NCBI GenBank assembly: GCA_039797965.1
Contig: JBDKGX010000027.1
Coordinates: 1-27,596 of the forward strand
From: Thiofilum sp039797965
GTDB lineage: Bacteria > Pseudomonadota > Gammaproteobacteria > Thiotrichales > Thiotrichaceae
Direction of reading: 5' to 3'
DNA length: 27,596 nucleotides
Positions within the stretch are counted from its first letter, which is position 1; each line of letters opens with the position of its first letter. The position numbers and the translations under genes were made by a program. Below are positions 7,449-15,277 of the stretch, in pieces. Below the pieces are notes generated by a model that saw only the letters and a program-made list of their open reading frames with translations, was not told the origin of the DNA and made no database searches.

Positions 7449-8142
7449 GGCTCAGCTCCTTATGGCGGATGTCGCTGTCAATATTACCATCTTTAAAATG
7501 CACCACCCGCTTAGCATACTCCGCCATATCAGGCTCATGTGTCACCATTAGAATAGTAATACCGCGGGACTCATTGAGATTCACCATCAGCTCCATAATT
7601 TCATGGCTGCGTTTAGAATCTAGATTACCCGTTGGCTCATCCGCCAGAAGTAGTTCAGGGTTAGTAACAATGGCGCGGGCAATAGCCACCCGTTGCTGTT
7701 GTCCTCCTGATAGTTCAGCAGGGGTGTGGTGTCCCCATTGAGTTAAACCGACTTGATCAATGGCAGCTTGTGCCGCTTTGCGACGCATACTGGCGGACTC
7801 ACCTCGATAGAGTAAGGGTAGCTCCACATTTTCCTGTGCTGAAGTCCGCGCTAATAAATTAAAGCCCTGAAATACAAACCCAAAATAATAACGGCGGAGG
7901 AGGGCGCGTTGATTACGATCCAGTTGTTCAACCTGTACATCACGAAAATGATACTCGCCACTGGTTGGCACATCTAGGCAACCTAAAATATTCATAGCAG
8001 TCGATTTACCCGAACCACTAGGCCCCATGATGGCGACAAAATCACCTTTTTCAATCGTCAGATTAACGCCCTTCAGCGCTTGGAATTGCGCTTGTCCTTG
8101 ACCGTAAGTTTTAGTGATATTGCGCAGCTCAATCAGCTTCAT
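7435..8142 (-). CDS. MacB-type ABC transporter ATP-binding protein
   Basis: A 235-residue ATPase with all motifs: Walker A GPSGSGKST (40-48), Q-loop Gln92 in FVFQGFNLL, signature LSGGQQQR (144-151), Walker B LLLADEP (164-170, catalytic Glu169), the D-loop NLDS and the switch His in MVTHE. It belongs to the LolD/MacB/FtsE subfamily. Its start overlaps the adaptor stop by four bases (ATGA) and its end overlaps the permease gene by 14 bases, so the three are translationally coupled. It should power the permease next door in the inner membrane. Confidence 0.95.
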   Translation of the reverse strand: MKLIELRNITKTYGQGQAQFQALKGVNLTIEKGDFVAIMGPSGSGKSTAMNILGCLDVPTSGEYHFRDVQVEQLDRNQRALLRRYYFGFVFQGFNLLARTSAQENVELPLLYRGESASMRRKAAQAAIDQVGLTQWGHHTPAELSGGQQQRVAIARAIVTNPELLLADEPTGNLDSKRSHEIMELMVNLNESRGITILMVTHEPDMAEYAKRVVHFKDGNIDSDIRHKELSHVME

Positions 8143-10055
8143 GGCTGCGCTCCACGTGAACCACCGCCCATATTGCCGCTAGAGCCTCGCCCGCGTCCTG
8201 AAGTACTGGTGCCATCACCGGTGCCGATAATAATAGGCATACCCTCAGTCACTTCATCAGAGATAATTTCAGTGATGCGATTATCACTTAAGCCTATTTT
8301 TACCGTAATAGGGGTGGGGGCATTATCTTTAAGTGTCCAAATTTGTTGGGGGCCATCCCCACGTGGGCGTCCACCACGATTACCGCCTGGGGGGCGGGAG
8401 GGAATGGGGCTACGTGGCATGAGTTTGGCGAGTATACCGCCATCATTGGCAGTGCTGTCGCTAGCAGGTGTGGGAGGACTAAATCGTAAGGCGGCATTCG
8501 GTACTAACAACACATTGTCATGCGATTGCGTCCGAATATTAGCCGTGGCAGTCATGCCGGGGCGCAAGGTCAGATCACTATTATCAACCGTTAATTTAGT
8601 TAAATAAGTCACCACATTATCGGTAATCGTCGAGCCAAGGCTGACTCGTGTAATCGTAGCGTTATAATTCCGTCCTGCCCAAGCATCCACCGTAAACTCT
8701 GCGGTTTGTCCTGCACTAACTTTACTGACATCCGCTTCATCAACACTGATTTGCAGCTCCATTTGCTTTAGGTCTTCTGCCAACGTAAACAAAGTAGGCG
8801 CCGACAAGGACGAAGCTACCGTTTGCCCCGGCTCGACTGAGCGTGTCAGTACTACTCCATCAATGGGTGAGGTAATCGTGGCTTTAGCTAAGTCACTTTG
8901 AGCGGAGCGTAGATTGGCTTTAGCTTCGGTCACGCTGGCTTGAGCTGATTCTAAGGCTGCCTCAGCACTGATTTTTTCTGCTTTGGCGGAGGCTACCATC
9001 GCTTTTAAACCTTCAACATTAGCGCTGGAGGCATCGGTGCCTAATTTGGCAGATTCCACATTTGTTTTAGCAGACTCCACACTGGCTTTAGCGGCATTTA
9101 CTCCGGCTTTGGCAGAGTTTACCCCCGCTTTTGCTGCTGCAATACTAGCCTTGGCGGTTTCAATAGTAGCCTTGGCACCTTCAAGACTGGCTTGTAAGGC
9201 CTGTACATTCGATACTGCTGAGGTTTCAGCGGCTTGAGCTTTTTGCCACGCAGCAACGGCGGCATCCATTTCAACTTTTGCAGGTAATTTACCCCCGCTG
9301 TCTTTTTGTAAGGTTTGTAGACGGCTTAATTTAGTGCGTGCTTCTAACGTACTGGCTTTCGCTTGAGCAATGCCGGCTTTCGCTTGTTGAATTTGAGCGT
9401 TAATTTGTTGAATTTGAGCCTTGTTTTGCTGGATTTGCGCGGTGTCTTTTTGGACTTGAATCAGGCTCTGTTGCAATTGAGCATTACTTTGTTCGAGTTG
9501 AGCATTATTTTGGTGTACTTGAGCATTGTCCTTTTGAATTTGTACCGTCGACTGCTTAGCGTTGGCAATGCCTTGTTTAAGATTGGATTCGGCTAATAAA
9601 ATCTTAGCTTCGGTTTGGGCGATTTGGGATTTGGCTTGTGCCACTTTAGCTTGTGCGGCTGCTAAAGAGGCTTCCATTTTAGTGATCGTGTCTTCTAGCT
9701 GATTGGTTTTGAGCTTAGCGAGTACTTGCCCTTTTTTAACAGCATCATTGTCATCTACTAATACCGCATCCATCGTACCCGATAATTCAGTCCCAATATC
9801 GACTTGGTTACGGGGTTGGAGCTTGCCTGTGGCGGTAACGGTAGTAATGATATTACCGCGTTTGACAGGTTCAGTTTGATAGGTGGTGATCGAAGCGCTA
9901 GGTTTACTGAGACTTTGTTGATAATAGTAATAACCGCCTCCCGCTAAACCTGCCAGTACTAATAAGGTGAGTAACCGTTTGCCCCAGTGACTGCCTTGTT
10001 TGGCAGGCTTACCCACTACCGCTTTTACTGAATCGGCAGTATTCATATCACTCAT
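8139..10055 (-). CDS. MacA/HlyD-type periplasmic adaptor with extended coiled coil
   Basis: A 638-residue adaptor, against about 370 for typical MacA. Order: cytoplasmic tail, membrane anchor (about 28-48), first half of the lipoyl domain (62-120), a very long helical hairpin (about 120-392), second lipoyl half and beta-barrel (PIDGVVLTRSVEPGQTV onward, to about 510), and a membrane-proximal domain with a Pro/Gly/Arg-rich insertion and a Gly/Arg/Ser-rich tail. The hairpin is made of regular seven-residue units such as AQIQQNK (171-235) and SAKAGVN (292-391). Its tip (TLQKDSGGKLPAKVEMDAA) corresponds to the region that contacts the outer-membrane tunnel. AGGGGA precedes the ATG. It lies 12 bases after the outer-membrane gene and should bridge it to the permease. 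Confidence 0.9.
   Translation of the reverse strand: MSDMNTADSVKAVVGKPAKQGSHWGKRLLTLLVLAGLAGGGYYYYQQSLSKPSASITTYQTEPVKRGNIITTVTATGKLQPRNQVDIGTELSGTMDAVLVDDNDAVKKGQVLAKLKTNQLEDTITKMEASLAAAQAKVAQAKSQIAQTEAKILLAESNLKQGIANAKQSTVQIQKDNAQVHQNNAQLEQSNAQLQQSLIQVQKDTAQIQQNKAQIQQINAQIQQAKAGIAQAKASTLEARTKLSRLQTLQKDSGGKLPAKVEMDAAVAAWQKAQAAETSAVSNVQALQASLEGAKATIETAKASIAAAKAGVNSAKAGVNAAKASVESAKTNVESAKLGTDASSANVEGLKAMVASAKAEKISAEAALESAQASVTEAKANLRSAQSDLAKATITSPIDGVVLTRSVEPGQTVASSLSAPTLFTLAEDLKQMELQISVDEADVSKVSAGQTAEFTVDAWAGRNYNATITRVSLGSTITDNVVTYLTKLTVDNSDLTLRPGMTATANIRTQSHDNVLLVPNAALRFSPPTPASDSTANDGGILAKLMPRSPIPSRPPGGNRGGRPRGDGPQQIWTLKDNAPTPITVKIGLSDNRITEIISDEVTEGMPIIIGTGDGTSTSGRGRGSSGNMGGGSRGAQP
8883..9182 (-). 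repeat. heptad-coding array, descending helix of adaptor hairpin
   Basis: About fourteen consecutive seven-residue units (residues 292-391), many of the form xAKAxVx. The underlying DNA shows degenerate 21-base periodicity, suggesting growth by unit duplication. Confidence 0.7.
9351..9545 (-). repeat. heptad-coding array, ascending helix of adaptor hairpin
   Basis: About nine seven-residue units (residues 171-235) of the form AQ(I/V/L)xQxx, with 21-base periodicity in the DNA (TTGAGC/TTGAATTTGAGC elements on the plus strand). Confidence 0.7.
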
Positions 10056-10067
10056 TATTATCCCCTT

Positions 10068-11444
10068 TTACCAAGCACCACCGACGGCTTTATATAAGCT
10101 AATCAGCGCCAAACTAGTCTCAGCTTGTGCCGACAATAGAGCTTCTTGAGTACTCAAAACGGAGCGTTGTGCGTCTAATACGTTTTGAAAATCGCTTAAG
10201 CCCGCTTGATAGCTCATAGTGGCTAAGCGCTCCGTACTCCGTGCAGTGGTTAAGTTTTGTTGTAGAATCGGTTGTTGTTTTTGTAAAGCCTGTAACGTAG
10301 CAAAGCCATTGGCTACATCTTGTAAGGCACTTAAAATGGTTTTTTGATAATTAGCTACGGCTTGATCATATGCCGCGTCTTTAACTATCACTTGTTGTTT
10401 GAGTTTGCCGCCATTAAATAGTGGCGCACTAATCGAGGCTAATAAGTTTTTAGCAATAGTGGTGGGGTCGAGTAAGTCGCCTAAATTAAAACCACTATTA
10501 GTCAATGACCCTGCTAAATTAAAACTCGGGTATAGGTTGGTTTTAGCCTCGCCCACCCGCGCACTAGCGGCGGCTATTTGGTATTCCGCGGCACGAATAT
10601 CGGGACGTTGACGCATAGCATTCGCAGGAATAGTAGTTTGCAGTACTCCACTCACACTGGGAATAGGTTTAGGCGTACTTAAACGTTCAACTAGCGCGGG
10701 CGGGGTTTTACCTGTCAAGACTGACAAGGCATATTGCGACCGCTGTACCGCACTATCTAGTTCAGGGAGTTGGGCTTGATTTTGCCCGTAGCTTAGGCGA
10801 GCTTGCTCGGTGGTTAGACCGCTATCTAACCCTGCCTTTAAGCGCATTTCGGCAAGCTTTAAGGTTTCTTGGCGAGATTGATTGGTTTTACGGGCGAGTC
10901 CTGCACGGGCTTGAGCTAATCGCAAATTGACATAAGCGCTCGCCACTTCGGCGGCTAAGGTGGCTTTAACATCTTGATAATTAGCTTGCGCCGCTTGGAA
11001 ATCATGTTGAGCTGCCACACTGGCTAAGCGATTACCTCCCCATAAGTCCAGTTCCCAACTGGCATCGGCACCAATTGAGCCACTGAGTCTAGCGCTATTA
11101 GTATCTCGTAGAGAGCCACTAGCTGACACTGTAGGTAATAAACTCGCCCCTGCGATGACCCCTTGTGCCCGCGCTGCTTGGACACTGGCTTGAGCGGTTT
11201 GCAAGGTAGGATTAGCTTGCCACGCCTCTTGAATGAGAGTGGTCATCAGGGGGTCATTAAAGCGCTGCCACCATGCCGTTTGAATGACGGGGCGAGTAGG
11301 GGAGTCAGGTAGTAGTTTAGTACTAGTTTTAGTGGCTACCTCAGTCGTGGAGGTCGCGGGTGCTGACGTATTGACCGATGAGCAAGCACTCAACGCGCTA
11401 ACCACTAATACTAAAATAAACCCTTTACTCGCCGATATAGTCAT
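10068..11444 (-). CDS. outer-membrane efflux lipoprotein, TolC/NodT type
   Basis: A 458-residue outer membrane factor. It starts with a lipoprotein signal peptide with lipobox LSAC (Cys21). The body shows two repeats of the OEP family: TLQTAQASVQAARAQ and DASWELDLWGG in the first, RPDIRAAEYQIAAASARVGEAKTNLYPSFNLAGSL in the second, and a C-terminal helix FQNVLDAQRSVLSTQEAL. These are typical of the NodT-type efflux outer membrane lipoprotein family. It is the first gene of the operon, 12 bases ahead of the adaptor gene, so the four genes make a complete inner membrane-to-outside export route. The ribosome binding site is weak. The export substrate is not indicated by the neighbours. Confidence 0.93.
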   Translation of the reverse strand: MTISASKGFILVLVVSALSACSSVNTSAPATSTTEVATKTSTKLLPDSPTRPVIQTAWWQRFNDPLMTTLIQEAWQANPTLQTAQASVQAARAQGVIAGASLLPTVSASGSLRDTNSARLSGSIGADASWELDLWGGNRLASVAAQHDFQAAQANYQDVKATLAAEVASAYVNLRLAQARAGLARKTNQSRQETLKLAEMRLKAGLDSGLTTEQARLSYGQNQAQLPELDSAVQRSQYALSVLTGKTPPALVERLSTPKPIPSVSGVLQTTIPANAMRQRPDIRAAEYQIAAASARVGEAKTNLYPSFNLAGSLTNSGFNLGDLLDPTTIAKNLLASISAPLFNGGKLKQQVIVKDAAYDQAVANYQKTILSALQDVANGFATLQALQKQQPILQQNLTTARSTERLATMSYQAGLSDFQNVLDAQRSVLSTQEALLSAQAETSLALISLYKAVGGAW

Positions 11445-11554
11445 AAAAATAAAGCCAATCCCTAAAAATATAGCCTATCAGTATGCGCTATCCTGCCAAA
11501 AATGTGGATAAATGCCTCGCTACGACACCCAATATCCTTAATGTTTAAACAATT

Positions 11555-11610
11555 GCAATGGCTGAGGGGGCATCATTACGGGGGGGCTTTGCCGTTATTT
11601 TTACCATTGC
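11555..11610 (-). terminator. weak inverted repeat after STAND gene
   Basis: GCAATGG (11555-11561) and CCATTGC (11604-11610) pair across a 42-base loop containing a run of seven G and a nested ACGG/CCGT stem. It lies 16 bases past the NTPase stop. Without a clear T-run, termination is only a possibility. Confidence 0.25.
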
Positions 11611-11625
11611 TCCGTTGGGATAGGG

Positions 11626-13818
11626 TTACGAGCTAGACAAACCATTTTCCTGTATGAGGGTTTTTAAACGCTCATAATTCTTTTTTACTATCTGAGTATG
11701 AGGATGTTGCTCGCCGCCTACTCTTGTAAGTATCGCTAACGCCCGTTCATACAAAGGTAGTGCGGATGCATACGCGCCTTGGGACTGATACAACTGAGCC
11801 AGATTATTCAAACTGGCTGCGGTATCGGGGTGATGAGCGCCCAAGACCTGCTCCCGAATCACTAACGCCCGTTCATACAAAGGTAGTGCGGATTCATACG
11901 CGCCTTGAGACTGATACAACCCCGCCAGATTATTCAAACTGGCTGCGGTATCGGGGTGATGGGCGCCCAAGACCTGCTCCCGAATCACTAACGCCCGTTC
12001 ATACAAAGGTAGTGCGGATTCATACGCGCCTTGTGCTTTATACAACGCCGCCAGATTATTCAAACATAAGGCTGCTTCATCAGTGTTCTCCCCTACTGCT
12101 TGCTGAGTGATTTGAAGTACATGCTCATATAACGATTGCAGCAATGAATATTGTGCTGATTGATAGTGATAATGTGATATATGTCGCTTCCCCAACCAAC
12201 CGGCTAAGCGCCTTTTCTCTAGCTGCTCCAGATGATAAAGCCCCTCCACTAAGGCATCATCCAAGCGCTCATATAGCTCTTGCAACACCCCTTCAATCGG
12301 TTGAGCAAACGCCTGAAACTTAGCATAGTTAAAGTACTTACTGGTTAAACCCGCTTCATCGAGTACTTGCTGTTCCAGCGCCTCAATCCGCTCAAACACC
12401 CCGTCATAGTACTCAAACAAAAACGCATGCACCTCCTGTAATAACACCGCCTCGCCTTGCTGTAACAGCGCCTGTAACTGCTCCCGCATCACATTATGTA
12501 GGCGATAACGCGGTATCCCATCGACTGCCTCTGCGACCTCCCAAAACGAATACTGGCGCAACTCCCTAAAGCTCACCGCCGCTCGCCCGCCCAAAAACCG
12601 CTCGGCTAAGTCCAAAAACAAGGTATCCGTCACAAAGCGCGGACAGGATACTACCTTCAAGGCTTGACGTAGCCCCGCCTCCATATGGTCGGTAAATCGT
12701 GCAATAATCTGCGCCTGTGGTTCCTTAAACTCCTCGACCGTAATAGCCTTGCCCTGATTCTTAAGCTGTGCATAACGTTCAATATGTAGCTTTAAATAAA
12801 ACGCTACCCGTTCCGAACTTGCCAGCATTGCCGCCCGAATCTCAGCCTCCACAATTGGGACTTCACGTAATAATTGCTCAGCCGCCTCCATAGACAACTC
12901 ATCCAATGCCCAAGGCTTTATTTCCTCCGCCCAACTCGCCTCCTGTTCCACCCAATGCAGCGGTTCGCGCCCTAAAATCACCACATACGCCCCCACACAG
13001 TCATTCACCAACTGCATCACCCACGCATCCACCGTGATCGCCATTTCCCCAACTTTAGTCGCCCGCTCGCGCCACAGCGCTTCATAGGTATCCAGTACCA
13101 ACGTCACCCGCCGCTCTGGATGATCAGCCTCATTCAGCCATTCATACACATCCGAGGCAAAAAACATCGGCAACTTTTCACTAATCTGATACGGCTCTAA
13201 ACTATCCAAATCCGCCAAAATAGTTCGCCCACGCTTTTGCCACCAATCCCGCAACTTTATCGAGTACTTGCTCAAGTACTTTGTAATCAACCCTGCCCCC
13301 GGAATTCCCGAAACCCCAATATCTTTTACAGCATCTACAATACCTAAAATATCGTTGCCAATGCTTTCAGCATCCCCCCAACCCTCAGAAGGTTTACGAA
13401 ATAGCTCGGGGTGAGCGGTTTCTAAATCGCGCCCTTGTTGCGATAAACTAAAATAGCGCCCAAAAGCGGTATCAAAGGCAGGGAAAATAATCCCTTGCCT
13501 ACGTAACTGATGCCGCAACGCCAACAGTGCCAAACTCGCATCACGCCGATAAGATTCCGTTTCAAAGCTCAAGGTCGCAAAGGTAAGGTGTTTACCCTGT
13601 TCAATACGTGTTTGATGGAGATGATTCATAAACTGTTGTGAGAGAGCGGTTTTACCCTGCCCCCCGATGCCGTAAATATTTAAAATACGGCGCTCCTGAC
13701 GAGTCTGTGGTTCCGTTAATAACGTTTGAAAGTAGGCTAAGATATCCTCCCGCCCTACAAAGCGCGTGTGAGGAATGAAAGTATGATCGGGACGCTGAAA
13801 GCTGGGGCTACGGGGCAT
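11626..13818 (-). CDS. STAND-like NTPase with C-terminal TPR repeats
   Basis: A 730-residue protein of the signal-transducing NTPase style. Residues 18-34 (TRFVGREDILAYFQTLL) are the typical entry to an NB-ARC/AAA module. Walker A is GIGGQGKT (50-57), Walker B is TLVLDTYEA (Asp243), and ILGRE (281-285) fits the sensor-1 position. A winged-helix-like and helical region follows (about 390-560), then three TPR units of 42 residues (about 587-700) of the kinesin-light-chain type with HHPDTAASL linkers. There is no separate N-terminal effector domain. AGGA lies 6 bases before the ATG. Such proteins sense ligands with their repeats and oligomerise; roles include regulation and phage defence. The partner and output here are unknown. 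It is divergent from an AAA/DUF4143 gene. Confidence 0.82.
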   Translation of the reverse strand: MPRSPSFQRPDHTFIPHTRFVGREDILAYFQTLLTEPQTRQERRILNIYGIGGQGKTALSQQFMNHLHQTRIEQGKHLTFATLSFETESYRRDASLALLALRHQLRRQGIIFPAFDTAFGRYFSLSQQGRDLETAHPELFRKPSEGWGDAESIGNDILGIVDAVKDIGVSGIPGAGLITKYLSKYSIKLRDWWQKRGRTILADLDSLEPYQISEKLPMFFASDVYEWLNEADHPERRVTLVLDTYEALWRERATKVGEMAITVDAWVMQLVNDCVGAYVVILGREPLHWVEQEASWAEEIKPWALDELSMEAAEQLLREVPIVEAEIRAAMLASSERVAFYLKLHIERYAQLKNQGKAITVEEFKEPQAQIIARFTDHMEAGLRQALKVVSCPRFVTDTLFLDLAERFLGGRAAVSFRELRQYSFWEVAEAVDGIPRYRLHNVMREQLQALLQQGEAVLLQEVHAFLFEYYDGVFERIEALEQQVLDEAGLTSKYFNYAKFQAFAQPIEGVLQELYERLDDALVEGLYHLEQLEKRRLAGWLGKRHISHYHYQSAQYSLLQSLYEHVLQITQQAVGENTDEAALCLNNLAALYKAQGAYESALPLYERALVIREQVLGAHHPDTAASLNNLAGLYQSQGAYESALPLYERALVIREQVLGAHHPDTAASLNNLAQLYQSQGAYASALPLYERALAILTRVGGEQHPHTQIVKKNYERLKTLIQENGLSSS
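11736..12113 (-). repeat. three tandem 126-bp repeats coding for TPRs
   Basis: The phrase CTAACGCCCGTTCATACAAA recurs at 11736, 11862 and 11988, exactly 126 bases apart, and the following sequence is nearly identical between copies (for example the GGCTGCGGTATCGGGGTGAT segment). One unit codes for one 42-residue TPR. Near identity at silent positions points to recent duplication or gene conversion. The unit farthest from the stop (12000-12113) is the most diverged at its outer end. Confidence 0.9.
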
Positions 13819-13988
13819 AATTTATCCTACAGAGTACTGATGACGCTTAAGTACTCATTGTGGAGATAAACTCAGCAAAAATGCAATTAAATACAAGCAT
13901 TCAAACCCAATACGAGTTTGGCAAAGTAGTTATTCAAATACGATGATTTAAACTCAAATTTAAGACTAAAGTTCGCTATCATTGTTAT

Positions 13989-14002
13989 ACTATTTAAATA
14001 GT
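13989..14002. promoter_or_regulatory. palindrome overlapping a -10-like box before the DUF4143 gene
   Basis: ACTATTTAAATAGT is a perfect 14-bp palindrome. It overlaps TATACT (13986-13991), a good -10 match, and ends 22 bases before the ATG at 14025. A repressor site at this promoter, possibly autoregulatory, is plausible. No convincing -35 box was found. Confidence 0.35.
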
Positions 14003-14024
14003 CAACTATGAGATTTGTATAACT

Positions 14025-15194
14025 ATGTTACCCCGTCAATTAAGTACTACCTTACAAAGGCTGGCTAGCTCTTTTCCTATTGTAACAGTGACCGGTCCTC
14101 GCCAATCTGGCAAAACTACCCTAGTACGTAACCTATTTCACGATAAACCCTACATTAGCTTAGAAGACCCCTTTGAGCGGGAGTTTGCGCTAGAGGACCC
14201 GCGAGGATTTTTAGCTCGTTTTGAACAAGGTGCTATTTTTGACGAAGCTCAGCGCTGGCCAGACCTGTTTTCTTACCTGCAAAGTAAAGTCGATAGCAAT
14301 CGACAAGCAGGGCGTTTCATCCTGACGGGTTCTCAACAGTTTGGGCTATTAGCAGGTGTATCACAGTCACTGGCAGGACGTGCTGGCATTACCCATTTGC
14401 TACCCTTAGCCAGTCATGAAATCCCTAGTATTACTTCAACAGAATTAAGCCTAAATAACGGGTTATTAAAAGGGGGTTACCCCGCTTTACATACCCAACC
14501 AGTAACACCTCAAGATTGGTTTGCGAGTTATGTAGCAACCTATATTGAGCGGGATGTGCGTCAAGTACTCAATATTCAAGACCTCAGTACTTTCCAACGT
14601 TTTTTAAAGTTGTGTGCAGGTCGAGTAGGACAGCTATTAAATATCTCAGCGTTAGCCTCAGAAACAGGTATTAATCAAGCCACCGCAAAAGCATGGATGT
14701 CCGTTTTGGAGTCCAGTGGTTTGGTGTATTTATTGCCGCCTTATTATCGCAATTTTGGCAAACGTTTAGTTAAAACTCCCAAGCTCTATTTTATAGATAG
14801 TGGTCTAGCTTGTTGGTTGTTAGGAATACGTGAGGAAGATATTTTAACGTTGCATCCTTTACGAGGGGCTTTATTTGAAAATTGGGTTGTGAGTGAGTTT
14901 ATTAAGGCTCGTTATAATGCGGGATTATCTACTGATTTATATTTTTGGCGGGATAATAATGGTGTAGAGGCTGATATTGTGTTTGAGGTAGGCACACAAT
15001 TACAAGTCGTGGAGATTAAAGCAGGGCAAACCGTCACTACGGATTATATGAAAGCAGGTCAGCGTTCAACCGCTTTTGCTACTAAAGAGGATTTAACCGA
15101 GTTTCCTTGGTTAGTCTATGGAGGGGAGGATAGTTATGTGCGTAGTGGAGTTAAAGTACTAGGTTGGCGTGATCTCAGCAGCGCTATAAAATAA
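14025..15194 (+). CDS. AAA ATPase with DUF4143 domain
   Basis: A 389-residue member of the widespread AAA_14/DUF4143 group. Walker A is GPRQSGKT (24-31), Walker B is AIFDEAQRWP (Asp73, Glu74), followed by RFILTGSQQF (sensor 1) and SLAGRAG. The C-terminal half has a winged-helix part (LLNISALASETGINQATAKAW) and a DUF4143 nuclease-like fold ending with YFWRDNNGVEADIVFE and VVEIKAG, which keeps the D-x-E-x-K pattern of restriction-endonuclease-like domains. The true function of the family is unsettled. It is monocistronic, divergent from the STAND gene with a 206-base gap, and convergent with the transglutaminase operon. Confidence 0.9.
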   Translation: MLPRQLSTTLQRLASSFPIVTVTGPRQSGKTTLVRNLFHDKPYISLEDPFEREFALEDPRGFLARFEQGAIFDEAQRWPDLFSYLQSKVDSNRQAGRFILTGSQQFGLLAGVSQSLAGRAGITHLLPLASHEIPSITSTELSLNNGLLKGGYPALHTQPVTPQDWFASYVATYIERDVRQVLNIQDLSTFQRFLKLCAGRVGQLLNISALASETGINQATAKAWMSVLESSGLVYLLPPYYRNFGKRLVKTPKLYFIDSGLACWLLGIREEDILTLHPLRGALFENWVVSEFIKARYNAGLSTDLYFWRDNNGVEADIVFEVGTQLQVVEIKAGQTVTTDYMKAGQRSTAFATKEDLTEFPWLVYGGEDSYVRSGVKVLGWRDLSSAIK

Positions 15195-15217
15195 TACTAA
15201 ATAGTAACAGTCTAGAA

Positions 15218-15244
15218 ATAGGTAAAGTACTTGCCTTTACCTAT
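15218..15244. terminator. hairpin between convergent genes
   Basis: ATAGGTAAAG (15218-15227) and CTTTACCTAT (15235-15244) are perfect 10-bp inverse complements with a 7-base loop, 24 bases after the DUF4143 stop. Further AGTACT words follow at 15255 and 15268 before the stop of the convergent transglutaminase gene; one (15226-15231) crosses the loop itself. Confidence 0.7.
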
Positions 15245-15277
15245 GATTTGCTAAAGTACTTAATACAGTACTTTGTG

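Noticed and set aside
8080..8607. A 175-codon plus-strand frame opposite the adaptor C-terminus, rich in Pro and Leu.
   Set aside because: It is the antisense of the Gly/Arg-rich adaptor tail and ATPase start; the composition follows from those codons.
11760..12110. A plus-strand repetitive 116-codon frame (RPRPAPESLTPVHTKVV units).
   Set aside because: It is the antisense reading of the 126-bp TPR repeats of the STAND gene, which has a full domain structure.
11736..12113. Regularly spaced repeats considered as a CRISPR array.
   Set aside because: Period is 126 bases with similarity across the whole unit and no distinct spacers; they encode TPRs.
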